From contig JBFGCA010000002.1 in assembly GCA_041567315.1 (NCBI GenBank), positions 1-64,000 of the forward strand: a stretch of 64,000 nt of DNA. The letters are read 5' to 3'. The position numbers and the translations under genes were made by a program. This stretch comes from JBFGCA01 sp041567315 (GTDB taxonomy: Bacteria; Acidobacteriota; Thermoanaerobaculia; Multivoradales; JAHEKO01). Positions 38,064-46,421 of the stretch are shown here, one piece after another. Under the pieces are notes generated by a model. That model worked only from the letters and a program-made list of their open reading frames with translations, made no database searches and was not told where the DNA came from. Each line of letters opens with the position of its first letter. Position 1 is the stretch's first letter.

Positions 38064-40456
38064 GGCTGCCTGCCACCGGCTTCCCGCTGCTGGCCGGCAC
38101 CCTCACCGTCGGCGTCTTCTACGGCGGCTTCCTGCGCGGTCCGGTGGTGCCGGCCGTCCGCGACGTCCCCTTCTTCCACCTGCCGCTGCGCGACGCCTTC
38201 GCCACCTTCGCCCGGCAGGGCGTGCCGTGGTGGAACCCGCTGATCCACGGCGGGCAGCCGCTGCTCTCCAACCCCAACTACGCCGCTTTCTACCCGCCGA
38301 CCTGGCTCGCCCTGGCCCTGGCGCCGCACCGCGCCCTCGCCCTGATCGTGGTCCTCCACGCCGTCTGGGCCTTTGCCGGCGCCTGGCGGCTGGCGCGCAC
38401 CCTCGAGTGCCGGCCGCCGGCCGCGGCGCTGGCGGCGGTGGGGTTCGTCGGCGGCGGCGCCTTCCTCTCCTCCCCCACCACCCTCAACCTGTTCTGCGGC
38501 CTCGCCTGGCTGCCCTGGGTGCTGACCTGGGGCGAGCGGGCGCTGAGCGCCGGGCGCGGGCAGTGGGCACGACCGGCCGTGCTGGCCGGCGCCGGCCTCG
38601 CCGCTCAGCTGTTGGCCGGCGAGCCGGTGATGGCGCTGATCGGGGCCGCGGCCCTGGCCTGCTGGGCCGGCGAGCGGGCGCGCCACGGTCCCGGCCGGCC
38701 GCTGCGCCTGGTGCCCGTCGCCCTCATCGCCGGCGGGCTGGCCGCGGTCCAGCTGCTGCCCACCGCCCAGCGGCTGCTCGAGTCGCCCCGCGCCGGCGGC
38801 CTGGCCGGCACCGGAGCCACCGTCTGGTCGACGCCGCCGGCGCGGGCGGTGGAATTCGCGCTGCCGCGCTTCTTCGGCGACCCGATGCTCGAGGATCTGG
38901 ATCTCTACTTCGGCTACGGGCTCCACGACAAGGACTTTCCCTACGTGGTGTCGATCTACTGCGGTCTGCTGCCGGTGCTGCTGGGCCTGGTCGCCCTCGC
39001 CCGCTGGCGGCTGCCGCGGCGGGCTGCCTGGTGGGCGATGCTGGCACTCGGCGCGGCGCTCGCCCTGGGCCGGCACAACCCGCTCTACGCCGGCCTGCTG
39101 ATCCACCTGCCGCCGTTCAACCTGGTCCGCTATCCGGAGAAGTTCATCCTGCTGGCGACCAGCGCGCTGCCCTTCGCCGCGGCGCTGGGCTGGGAGGAGC
39201 TGATGCGGCGGCGGCGAGCCGGCCGGCCCCAGGCCGCCGAGCTGCCGCTGGCGCTGGCCCTGGTGGCGGTCGCCGTCACCGGCGGTCTCGCCGCGCTGCT
39301 CGCCTGGCGACCCACGGTCGGCGAGCAGTTCGTGCGGCTGCACAGCCTCCTGCCGCGCTCGCCCGAGGGCCTGGCGGCGGCGGTCGGCTATCTGCAGCGC
39401 GAGGCACTGGCGGCGACCGCGGTGGCGGCCGCGGCGGCGGCGCTGCTGGCGCTGCACCGCTGGCGGCAGGCGCCGGGCGCGCTGCTCGCCGGTCTGGCGC
39501 TCGTGCTGCTCGGCGGCGACCTCTTCTACTACGGCCGGACCCTCAACCCGCTGCTCCCCGCCCGCGAGGTGCTGACGCCGCCGGCGATGGCCGAGCGGGC
39601 GGCCGGCGGCGGCGGCCGGATCTTCACCGACCGCGCCTTCCACCAGGGCCGCGCCGAGTTCACCTTTCGCGGCACCGAGCCGCAGGTGACCGCCTGGCTG
39701 CGCAACGGCCTCGACCGCCTCGACCCCTTCGCCGCCAACCTGTGGGGTCTGGCCTACGCGCTCAACGAGGACTACGACCTGATGTTGACCGCCTGGGGGC
39801 GGCACGGTCTGGACCGCTTTTACGAGGCCGCGCGGCAAGGCGGCGTGGAGGGCGAGGCGGCGCGGCGGGTGCTCGGCGCCTGGGGCGTCGGCGCCCTGGC
39901 GCTGCGGCGCCCGGCCCGCGAGGTGGCGGCCGAATGGGCGGCCGGCGGCGGCACCCCCGACCTGGTGCGGCTGGTGGCCAATCCCGGACGGCTGCCGCTC
40001 GTCCGGCTGGCGCCCGAGGTGTTGATCCACGACACGGTCGAGGCGGCGACCGCCGCCCTCGGCGCCGCCGGCTTCGCCGTGGACCGCCTCGAGCACTGCG
40101 GCCCGGCCCTGCCGCCGGCCGCGCCCGGCAGGCTGCGCTCCCCCGCCGACGCCCGGCTGCTCGAGCACCGGCCGGGACCCGGCACCCACCGGCTCTCCTA
40201 TCGCGCTTCGGGCCCCGCCCTCCTGGTGGTGGCCGAGACCTTCGACCGCGGCTGGGAGGCCCGCGCCGGCGATCGCCGGCTGCCGGTCTGCCCCACCGCC
40301 CTCGGACAGCTCGGGGTGCTGCTGCCGCCCGGCCAGGGCGAGCTCACGCTTGCCTATCGGGATCCCTGGGTGAAGGTCGGGGCGGCCCTCACCCTGATCA
40401 CGGCGCTGGCCGGCGCGCTTACAATCGTCCGGCCGGCGCGCCAAACCGACCGCTGA
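38048..40456 (+). CDS. YfhO-like large integral membrane protein
   Basis: An 802-aa protein with about twelve membrane helices followed by a soluble C-terminal third. The loop after helix 1 reads WWNPLIHGGQPLLSNPNYAA, which aligns with DGGQPLLGNPNS in the paralog at 22963-25599. The C-terminus (LLVVAETFDRGWEARAGDRR ... GQGELTLAYRDPWVKVGAAL) has the family's typical beta-sandwich signature before the last helix. YfhO proteins are thought to act in glycosylation of envelope polymers. ATG 38048 overlaps the M20 gene by 16 bp and the stop is 3 bp before the prepilin peptidase gene, so all three are probably one transcript. Confidence 0.78.
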   Translation: MRRRLGLPATGFPLLAGTLTVGVFYGGFLRGPVVPAVRDVPFFHLPLRDAFATFARQGVPWWNPLIHGGQPLLSNPNYAAFYPPTWLALALAPHRALALIVVLHAVWAFAGAWRLARTLECRPPAAALAAVGFVGGGAFLSSPTTLNLFCGLAWLPWVLTWGERALSAGRGQWARPAVLAGAGLAAQLLAGEPVMALIGAAALACWAGERARHGPGRPLRLVPVALIAGGLAAVQLLPTAQRLLESPRAGGLAGTGATVWSTPPARAVEFALPRFFGDPMLEDLDLYFGYGLHDKDFPYVVSIYCGLLPVLLGLVALARWRLPRRAAWWAMLALGAALALGRHNPLYAGLLIHLPPFNLVRYPEKFILLATSALPFAAALGWEELMRRRRAGRPQAAELPLALALVAVAVTGGLAALLAWRPTVGEQFVRLHSLLPRSPEGLAAAVGYLQREALAATAVAAAAAALLALHRWRQAPGALLAGLALVLLGGDLFYYGRTLNPLLPAREVLTPPAMAERAAGGGGRIFTDRAFHQGRAEFTFRGTEPQVTAWLRNGLDRLDPFAANLWGLAYALNEDYDLMLTAWGRHGLDRFYEAARQGGVEGEAARRVLGAWGVGALALRRPAREVAAEWAAGGGTPDLVRLVANPGRLPLVRLAPEVLIHDTVEAATAALGAAGFAVDRLEHCGPALPPAAPGRLRSPADARLLEHRPGPGTHRLSYRASGPALLVVAETFDRGWEARAGDRRLPVCPTALGQLGVLLPPGQGELTLAYRDPWVKVGAALTLITALAGALTIVRPARQTDR

Positions 40457-40459
40457 GAG

Positions 40460-41233
40460 ATGCAGGTTGATCCACTGCTCGCCCTCTACGCCCTGCTGGT
40501 GGGCCTGGTGGTGGGCAGCTACCTCAACGTCCTGATCCACCGGCTGCCGCGCGGGGTCTCGACCGTCCGGCCGCGCTCGCGCTGCCCGTACTGCGACGGC
40601 CCGATCGGCGCCCGCGACAACGTGCCGCTGGCCAGCTTCCTGCTGCTCAGGGGCCGCTGCCGGCGCTGCGGCGCCCCCATAGCCTGGCGCTACCCGCTGG
40701 TCGAGGCGCTCACCGGCGCGCTGTTCGCGGCCTGCGTGGTGCGCTTCGGCGCCAGCCTGGAGGCGCTGACGGCGGCGGTCTTCGCGGCGCTCATGGTGCT
40801 GCTGGCGATGATCGACCTCGAGCACTTCCTGCTGCCCGACCGGGTGACCCTGCCGGGGATCTTCCTCGGGCTCGCTCTGCAGCCGTGGCGGCCGGGGGTC
40901 GGCTGGCTGGAAGCGGTGGTCGGGGCGCTGGCCGGCGCCGGTCTGCTGGTGCTGCTGATGAACCTCTGGTACTGGCTGCGCGGGGAGGAGGGCATGGGGA
41001 TGGGTGACGTCAACATGATGGCGCTGATCGGCGCCTTCCTGGGCTGGAAGGCGGCCCTGGTGGCGCTGCTGGGGGCGGCCCTCAGCGGCGCGCTGCTGGG
41101 GATCGTCCTGCTGCTCGCCGGCCGCGTCGGCTGGCGCTCGCGGCTGCCGTTCGGGGTCTTCCTGGCCGGCGGCGGCCTGCTGGCGCTGTTCGCCGGCGAG
41201 CGGCTGCTGGCGCTCTACGGACGCCTGCCCTGA
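40460..41233 (+). CDS. pilD: Prepilin peptidase / N-methyltransferase
   Basis: A 257-aa polytopic inner-membrane aspartic protease that cleaves prepilins at G|F and methylates the new N-terminus. The N-terminal methylase part has the zinc-binding CPYC and CRRC pairs. The catalytic Asp pair is found in MIDLEHFLLPD and EGMGMGDVNMMALIGAFLGW. Eight hydrophobic segments match family topology. As the only such enzyme in the window it probably serves both the major pilin system and the pseudopilins at 4.3-6.0 kb. The start is 3 bp after the YfhO-like gene, and the PilS-like kinase gene follows after 31 bp. Confidence 0.95.
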   Translation: MQVDPLLALYALLVGLVVGSYLNVLIHRLPRGVSTVRPRSRCPYCDGPIGARDNVPLASFLLLRGRCRRCGAPIAWRYPLVEALTGALFAACVVRFGASLEALTAAVFAALMVLLAMIDLEHFLLPDRVTLPGIFLGLALQPWRPGVGWLEAVVGALAGAGLLVLLMNLWYWLRGEEGMGMGDVNMMALIGAFLGWKAALVALLGAALSGALLGIVLLLAGRVGWRSRLPFGVFLAGGGLLALFAGERLLALYGRLP

Positions 41234-41264
41234 GAGGCCGGTCCCACCCTTCGAGGCGCCGGGC

Positions 41265-43034
41265 GTGAAGCTCCCCCGATTCAGCCTCCCCCGGTTCGGC
41301 CCTCTGGGCCTGCGGCGCGAGCTGCTGATCCTGCTGCCGGTGGCGGTCCTGGTGCTGGTCCTCGCCTCCACCTTCACGCTGCTGGCCTACCGCTCGGCCC
41401 TCCAGCTGCTGACCGAGGAGCGCCAGCTCGAGGCCGCCGAGCTGGCGCGGCGGCTGGCCGAACAGCTGCCCGACGACGCCCGGCCGACCGCCGCCGAGCT
41501 GCGCCGGCTGGCGCCCACTGCCCGGCAGGTGGTGCTGACCGACGCCCGGGGGCGGCCGCTGCCCGGCAGCGGGCCGGCGGTCGACCCCGACCCGCTGGCG
41601 CCGCTGGGCGGCCGGCGGCCGGCGGCCGCGGTCGCCGTCGGTCCCGGGCCGGCGCTCGCCGGCGCGGTGGCCGGGTTTGCGCCCCTGGCCGGCGGCCGGG
41701 GCTATCTGCGGGTCGACCTGGGGGCCGCCCAGCTCGGCCGTCAGCTGCGCGGCCTGCGGGTCCTCTTCTGGGTGGTGCTCGGCGTCAACGGCGGTCTGAC
41801 CCTGCTGCTGCTGTGGTTCCTGGGCCGCCTGCTCGGTCCCTGGGAGGAGCTGCTGGCCGCCGCCCGCCGCAGCGGTCAGCCCGACGCCGGCGAGGACGAG
41901 GTCGCCTTCCTGATCTCCTCGGTGCGCCGGGCCCTGGCGGACCATGGCCGGACCGCTGGAGCCGGGCCGGGCGAGGACGACATCGCGGTGCTGCAAAGGG
42001 CGCTGGGCTCGAGCCTCGAAAGCGGGCTGCTGCTGCTCGACCGCCAGGGGCGGGTGCTGGCCCTCAACCGGCTGGGCGCCGAGTGGCTGGGGGTGGCGGC
42101 GCCCGCCGAGCCCGATCGGCGCCAGGAGCCGGCGCCGGTCGAGCGGCTGCTGGCCGCCCAGCCCGAGCTCAGCGCCCTCTTGCGGCGGGCGGTCCGGCAG
42201 GGCCGCGGCGTCCGGCGGCAGGAGGTGACGGTCCGCCACCCCGCGGGCGAGCTCACCCTCGGGCTCTCGGTCCACGCCCTGACCCGCGACGACGGCGCGG
42301 TGCGGGGCTTCCTGATGCTCTTCGCCGACCTCACCGAGAGCCGGCGCCAGGCCGAGGAGAAACGGCTGGCCAGCAGCCTCGACCAGCTCGGCGAGCTGGC
42401 GGCCGGGGTCGCCCACGAGCTGCGTAACAGTCTGGCCACCCTGCGCGGCTATCTGACGCTGATCGAGCGCCGGCCCGAGGAGGAGCCGATCACCGAGTAC
42501 CTGGCCGAGATCCGCCGCGAGAGCGCCCATCTCGAGCGGGTGCTGGAGGATTTCCTGGCCTTCGCACGGCCGGGAACGGCGCGTCTGGAGGTAGTCGACC
42601 TGGCCACCGCCGTCCGGCGGGCGGCGGGCGATCCCAGCCTGCGCGGCCGGGCGGTCGACCTGCGGCTCGACCCGGCCGCCCGCTACCGCATCCGCGGCGA
42701 CCGCCAGTTGCTGGAGCGGGCGCTGCGCAACCTGCTCCACAACGCCGCCGAGGCGCAGGACCAGACCGCCGCCGAGGAGCCCCTGGAGGCCGCCGTCGAG
42801 CGGGTGGGCGGCGAGCTCCAGGTGTCGGTCGCCGACCGCGGAGACGGCGTCTCCGCCGAGGTCCGGCGCCGGCTCTTCCAGCCGTTCGTCACCGGCCGGC
42901 CCGGCGGCGTCGGGCTCGGTCTGTCGCTGGCCCACCGGATCGTCACCCTCCACGGCGGACGGCTCCGGCTCGAGGACCGGCCGGCGGGCGGCACCCGGGC
43001 GGTCATCACCTTCCCCGCTGACAGAATCGTGTAG
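41265..43034 (+). CDS. pilS: PilS-like sensor histidine kinase
   Basis: A 589-aa membrane sensor kinase. Two helices (about residues 20-42 and 165-187) flank a periplasmic sensor region; an inter-helix HAMP-like segment and a PAS domain (about 240-355, LESGLLLLDRQGRVLALNRL) lead to the HisKA box GVAHELRNSLATLRGY with the phospho-accepting His near residue 384. ATPase boxes NLLHNAAEA, DRGDGVS and GVGLGLSLAHRIV follow. The start is GTG 41265. PilS of Pseudomonas has six helices, so topology differs. Placement after pilD and beside sigma-54-driven pilin genes supports the PilS role, with the activator at 52691-54010 as partner. Confidence 0.85.
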   Translation: MKLPRFSLPRFGPLGLRRELLILLPVAVLVLVLASTFTLLAYRSALQLLTEERQLEAAELARRLAEQLPDDARPTAAELRRLAPTARQVVLTDARGRPLPGSGPAVDPDPLAPLGGRRPAAAVAVGPGPALAGAVAGFAPLAGGRGYLRVDLGAAQLGRQLRGLRVLFWVVLGVNGGLTLLLLWFLGRLLGPWEELLAAARRSGQPDAGEDEVAFLISSVRRALADHGRTAGAGPGEDDIAVLQRALGSSLESGLLLLDRQGRVLALNRLGAEWLGVAAPAEPDRRQEPAPVERLLAAQPELSALLRRAVRQGRGVRRQEVTVRHPAGELTLGLSVHALTRDDGAVRGFLMLFADLTESRRQAEEKRLASSLDQLGELAAGVAHELRNSLATLRGYLTLIERRPEEEPITEYLAEIRRESAHLERVLEDFLAFARPGTARLEVVDLATAVRRAAGDPSLRGRAVDLRLDPAARYRIRGDRQLLERALRNLLHNAAEAQDQTAAEEPLEAAVERVGGELQVSVADRGDGVSAEVRRRLFQPFVTGRPGGVGLGLSLAHRIVTLHGGRLRLEDRPAGGTRAVITFPADRIV

Positions 43035-43141
43035 AAAAGAAACGCAGTTCGGACCCATGCCCGCCGCACCGGCCGCCGCGCCGGGGCCGCAACCTCAATA
43101 GCGACAGCGACTTGGCCGGAGAAAAAGCGGCGGATCCAACC

Positions 43142-43157
43142 TGGCACCCGCTTTGCT
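43142..43157 (+). promoter_or_regulatory. Sigma-54 (-24/-12) promoter of the minor-pilin operon
   Basis: TGGCACCCGCTTTGCT fits the RpoN consensus TGGCACG-N4-TTGCW with a single mismatch. It lies 108 bp past the pilS stop and 50 bp before the first minor-pilin ATG, giving an expected transcript start near 43168. Confidence 0.8.
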
Positions 43158-43207
43158 CGGTCGTGATCGGTGACCGGAAGCGCGACAACGGGTCCGGAGC
43201 GAGCGTG

Positions 43208-43879
43208 ATGGGAGGCGGCATGCAACGACGGCACGACCAGCACCGCGGGCGGCGCGCGGCAGCGGCGCGGGGCCGCGGCCTGACCCTGGTCGAGATGGTC
43301 GTCATCCTGGCGATCGTCGGGCTGATGGCCACCTTCGGCCTGCCCGCCCTGCAGCAGGGCCTGGTCCGAACCCGGACCCTCGGCACCACCGGCCAGACCC
43401 AGGTCCTCCTGCAGCTCGCCAAGGCGGAGGCGATCCGCAGCAACGTGCCGGGCGTGGTGCGGCTCGACCTGGCGGGCGGCGAGATCGTCGCCTTCGCCGA
43501 CGTCCACGGCGTGGCGCTCACCGATCCCCCGGACGGTCTCTTCAACCCCATCGCCGGCCAGCCCTTCCGTCTCACCGACTGGGAGGTAGGCCGCTTCCGC
43601 CTGCCGGCGACCGTCCGCTTCGCGGCCCCGACCGAGCTGCCCGAGGACGTGGTCGACGGCTTCACGCCGGTGGGCGGCGGCGAGGACGTGGCGATCCTCG
43701 ACCCCGACGGCTCGGTGCGCGACCTCGGGGCCTTCCGCTTCGCCGACAACCGGGACAACTACCTCGAGGTGCGGGTGGCGCCGCAGGCCACCGCCCGCAT
43801 CCAGGTGCGCAAGTGGGACGAGACGGACAGCGTCTGGCTGGCCCGCGGCGAGGGGGGTGAACCGTGGTACTGGAACTGA
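43208..43879 (+). CDS. Minor pilin, FimT/GspH-like
   Basis: A 223-aa prepilin-like protein; the leader ends in RGRG and is followed by LTLVEMVVILAIVGLMATFG, with Leu instead of Phe at +1 and Glu5 kept. The globular part has the GspH/FimT order (QVLLQLAKAEAIRSNVPGVV, GSVRDLGAFRFADNRDNYLE). ATG 43208 or ATG 43220 (GGAGG four bases upstream) are both possible; starts further up would precede the sigma-54 promoter. It is the first gene of the minor-pilin operon and probably helps prime filament assembly at the tip. Confidence 0.8.
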   Translation: MGGGMQRRHDQHRGRRAAAARGRGLTLVEMVVILAIVGLMATFGLPALQQGLVRTRTLGTTGQTQVLLQLAKAEAIRSNVPGVVRLDLAGGEIVAFADVHGVALTDPPDGLFNPIAGQPFRLTDWEVGRFRLPATVRFAAPTELPEDVVDGFTPVGGGEDVAILDPDGSVRDLGAFRFADNRDNYLEVRVAPQATARIQVRKWDETDSVWLARGEGGEPWYWN

Positions 43880-43902
43880 CGCCGGGAAGGAGCGAAACAG
43901 CG

Positions 43903-44484
43903 ATGCGCAGATCCGACCGCCGCCGCACGGCCGGCTTCACCCTGATCGAGGTCCTGTTGGGCTTCGCGATCCTGCTGGTGGTCTTCGCCGGGCTGCTGCC
44001 GATCTTCACCCGCTCGGTCCTCAACAACGTCGAGGGCCGCGAGTCGACGCAGGTCAGCAATCTCGGCCGCAGCCAGCTCGAGGACCGGCTGCAGCTGGCC
44101 TTCAACTCCTGGGACCTGACCATCGACGCCGGCACCGAGCGCCAGGCCGTCGGCTACTGGGACGACGGGCTGGCCGACCACCTGGGCGACGAGGAGTGGT
44201 CGGACGACGCCGGGCAGGCGCCCACCGCCCTCTGGGTGCGCACCACCACTGTCCGCCAGTACGGGATCAACGGGGTGCGCGACAACGACCTCGACGGCAT
44301 CCTGGACGAGATCGTCGGCCTTCAGGACGCCGACCGCGACGGTCACTTCGACAACCCGCTGGCGGCCGGCACGCCGCCGATCAACATCCACCTCAAGGAC
44401 GTCGAGGTCCAGCTCCAGAACCAGGCCAATCTCAGCCCCGGGGAGCCCATCGAGCTGACCCTCTACGCCTACAAGGCCTTCTGA
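43903..44484 (+). CDS. Minor pilin, PilV-like, with acidic calcium-type loops
   Basis: A 193-aa prepilin-like protein: leader RRSDRRRTAG, then FTLIEVLLGFAILLVVFAGL with Glu5. The mature domain carries two Asp-rich loops in tandem (DNDLDGILDEI and DADRDGHFDN, about residues 126-150) resembling EF-hand-type calcium sites. AAGGAG ten bases before ATG 43903 decides the start; a GTG at 43864 overlaps the previous gene. It belongs with the FimT-, PilW-, PilX- and PilY1-like genes and probably forms part of the tip complex. Confidence 0.8.
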   Translation: MRRSDRRRTAGFTLIEVLLGFAILLVVFAGLLPIFTRSVLNNVEGRESTQVSNLGRSQLEDRLQLAFNSWDLTIDAGTERQAVGYWDDGLADHLGDEEWSDDAGQAPTALWVRTTTVRQYGINGVRDNDLDGILDEIVGLQDADRDGHFDNPLAAGTPPINIHLKDVEVQLQNQANLSPGEPIELTLYAYKAF

Positions 44485-44497
44485 GGAAGCGCCGCCG

Positions 44498-45814
44498 ATG
44501 ACCGCCCGACTCAACGCCCCTCGCCCCGCCGGCCGGCGCGCCGCCGGCTTCACCCTGGTGGAAACCCTGGCCGCCCTGACGGTGACGGTGATCCTGGTCC
44601 TCGCCCTGCTCCAGGTGTTCGACGCCAACAACGAGCTGGCGCGGGTGCAGACCCAGGTCGCCGACATGCAGCAGTCGCTGCGGGTGGCGCAGACCGAGGT
44701 CATGCGGCTGGCGAGGATGACCGGCCGCGGCGGCCTGCCGGCGGTGGTCGCCGGCACCAACACCGCGCTGCCCGGCTCGGCGATGACGGTCGCCGACAAC
44801 GTCGCCGACGGCACCGAGATCGCGCCCGGCGTGGCGGGGTCGCCGACCGTCAGGGCCGGGACCGACGTGCTCACCCTGCGCGGGGTGTTCCGCAGTCCGG
44901 TCTACCAGCTCGCCGCCACCGGCGCCTACACCCTGTTCGACGGCGCCGGCGCGCTGACCACCAACCCCGCCCAGGCGGCGACCGGCGTGCTCCTGGTCCA
45001 GGATCCCAGCCCGACGACCGGCCTGCCGCAGGACCTGACGCCACTGGCGGACGCCGTCACCGGCGGCTTCACCGAGGCGCTGGTGCTGGTCGACGTCACC
45101 GCCGACACCACCTTCGCGGTGGTGGAGCTGGACCCGGCCAACAGCACGGTGGCGGCCGGTCAGGTAACGCTCGCCTTCTTCGTCCAGGGCGGCAGCCACC
45201 CCGAGTACGCCACCCTCTACCGGACCGCCGGCAACCCGCCGCAGCTGCCGGCCGGACTGCGCAACCCGGCCCTGGTGGGCATCCTCGAGGAGGTGCGCTT
45301 CTACGTGCGCGACGGCGACTCGCCGACCCTGTCGACGGCCCGCATGTTCCCCGCCACCCAGGTGCCGCACAGTGGCACCGTGGCCGACACCCGGCTCGAC
45401 CTGGCCGACAACGTGGTCGAGTTCCAGGTCGCCCTGGGCTTCGACAGCACCCTGGGAGCGCCGCTCCAGGACCGCAACGCCGACGGCCGGGTCGACGAGG
45501 GGGACATCGTGCTGACCGAAACCGCCGACGGCAGCGGCGACGACTGGTTCTTCAACTCGACCGAGGACGACGACACCGCCGCGCCGTGGTCGCCGCCGTG
45601 GGACGACGACGACGCCACCGCCACGCCGCCGCGCCCCGACCTGTTCTACCTGCGGGTCAACACCCTGGCCCGCACCCAGCGCCCTGAGCGCAACTACCAG
45701 GCGCCGATCGTCGTGGCCCTCGAGAACGGCGATCCGACGCTGCTCAACACGACGGCCGGGCGCCAGTTCCGGCGCCAGCTGCTGACCACCGTCATCGACC
45801 TGAGGAACCTCTGA
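44498..45814 (+). CDS. Minor pilin, PilW-like, with dockerin-like calcium loop
   Basis: A 438-aa prepilin-like protein, large as PilW proteins are. The leader ends RRAAG and is followed by FTLVETLAALTVTVILVLAL. The long C-terminal region has a segment DRNADGRVDEGDIVL near residues 325-340 that matches the calcium loop and following helix start of a dockerin or EF-hand repeat (DxNxDGxVxxxD). Only one copy is seen, whereas dockerins have two. An Asp-rich stretch (STEDDDTAAP, DDDDATA) follows. The stop is shared with the next start (TGATG at 45812-45816). Confidence 0.78.
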   Translation: MTARLNAPRPAGRRAAGFTLVETLAALTVTVILVLALLQVFDANNELARVQTQVADMQQSLRVAQTEVMRLARMTGRGGLPAVVAGTNTALPGSAMTVADNVADGTEIAPGVAGSPTVRAGTDVLTLRGVFRSPVYQLAATGAYTLFDGAGALTTNPAQAATGVLLVQDPSPTTGLPQDLTPLADAVTGGFTEALVLVDVTADTTFAVVELDPANSTVAAGQVTLAFFVQGGSHPEYATLYRTAGNPPQLPAGLRNPALVGILEEVRFYVRDGDSPTLSTARMFPATQVPHSGTVADTRLDLADNVVEFQVALGFDSTLGAPLQDRNADGRVDEGDIVLTETADGSGDDWFFNSTEDDDTAAPWSPPWDDDDATATPPRPDLFYLRVNTLARTQRPERNYQAPIVVALENGDPTLLNTTAGRQFRRQLLTTVIDLRNL

Positions 45815-46374
45815 TGCATCGACGCCGCGCCCCCGCCGCCGCCGGCAGCACCTACATCCTGGCGCTGCTGGTCCTGCTGGTCCTGACCATCGCCGGCCTG
45901 ACGCTGTCGCTGCTGACCCAGAGCGAGATGCAGATCGGTCTCAACGAGCGGCTCAGCCAGCGCGCCTTCTACGCCGCCAACTCGGGCGTCGACCTGTCGA
46001 TCGTCAAGGCGCTGGTTATCCCCGACCTGCGCTCGATGCGGCTCGACGTGGTGGAACCGACCGAGTTGCCCGGGCTCAACGTCCGGCACCGGCTGGACAT
46101 GTCGCCCTTCGTGCCGCTGTTCTCGGCGCCCTGCAACCTCTGCCAGATCAACCAGGACGTGCCGTTCGACCGCGTCAACCACCTGGTGGCGGTCACCGCC
46201 ACCCGCATCGCCTGGACCGGCGCTCCCGACAACCCGCCCGCCGACCCCACCCCGCTGGCCCAGAAGCGGCTCGGCGTCCAGGTCGCCTTCCAGCCCTGGA
46301 TGCGGCAGACCGGGGCCCGCATCGACGCCCTGCGCGATCCCCACAACCGCGGCGGCCTCAAGGACGCCATCTGA
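45814..46374 (+). CDS. Minor pilin-like protein, PilX-type
   Basis: A 186-aa protein with a basic N-terminus and one hydrophobic helix (STYILALLVLLVLTIAGLTL). It lacks the normal FTLIE site, as is usual for the PilX group, whose cleavage site is degenerate. The helix continues as LLTQSEMQIGLNERLSQRAF, YAANSGVDLSI, typical of PilX/PilV homologs. Two Cys in CNLC may form a disulfide. Its position between PilW- and PilY1-like genes is the classical minor-pilin order. Confidence 0.7.
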   Translation: MHRRRAPAAAGSTYILALLVLLVLTIAGLTLSLLTQSEMQIGLNERLSQRAFYAANSGVDLSIVKALVIPDLRSMRLDVVEPTELPGLNVRHRLDMSPFVPLFSAPCNLCQINQDVPFDRVNHLVAVTATRIAWTGAPDNPPADPTPLAQKRLGVQVAFQPWMRQTGARIDALRDPHNRGGLKDAI

Positions 46375-46421
46375 GTCCCGCCGGCGCCGTCCCTCCCCGC
46401 GCGGCCTCCAAGGAGTCGAAG

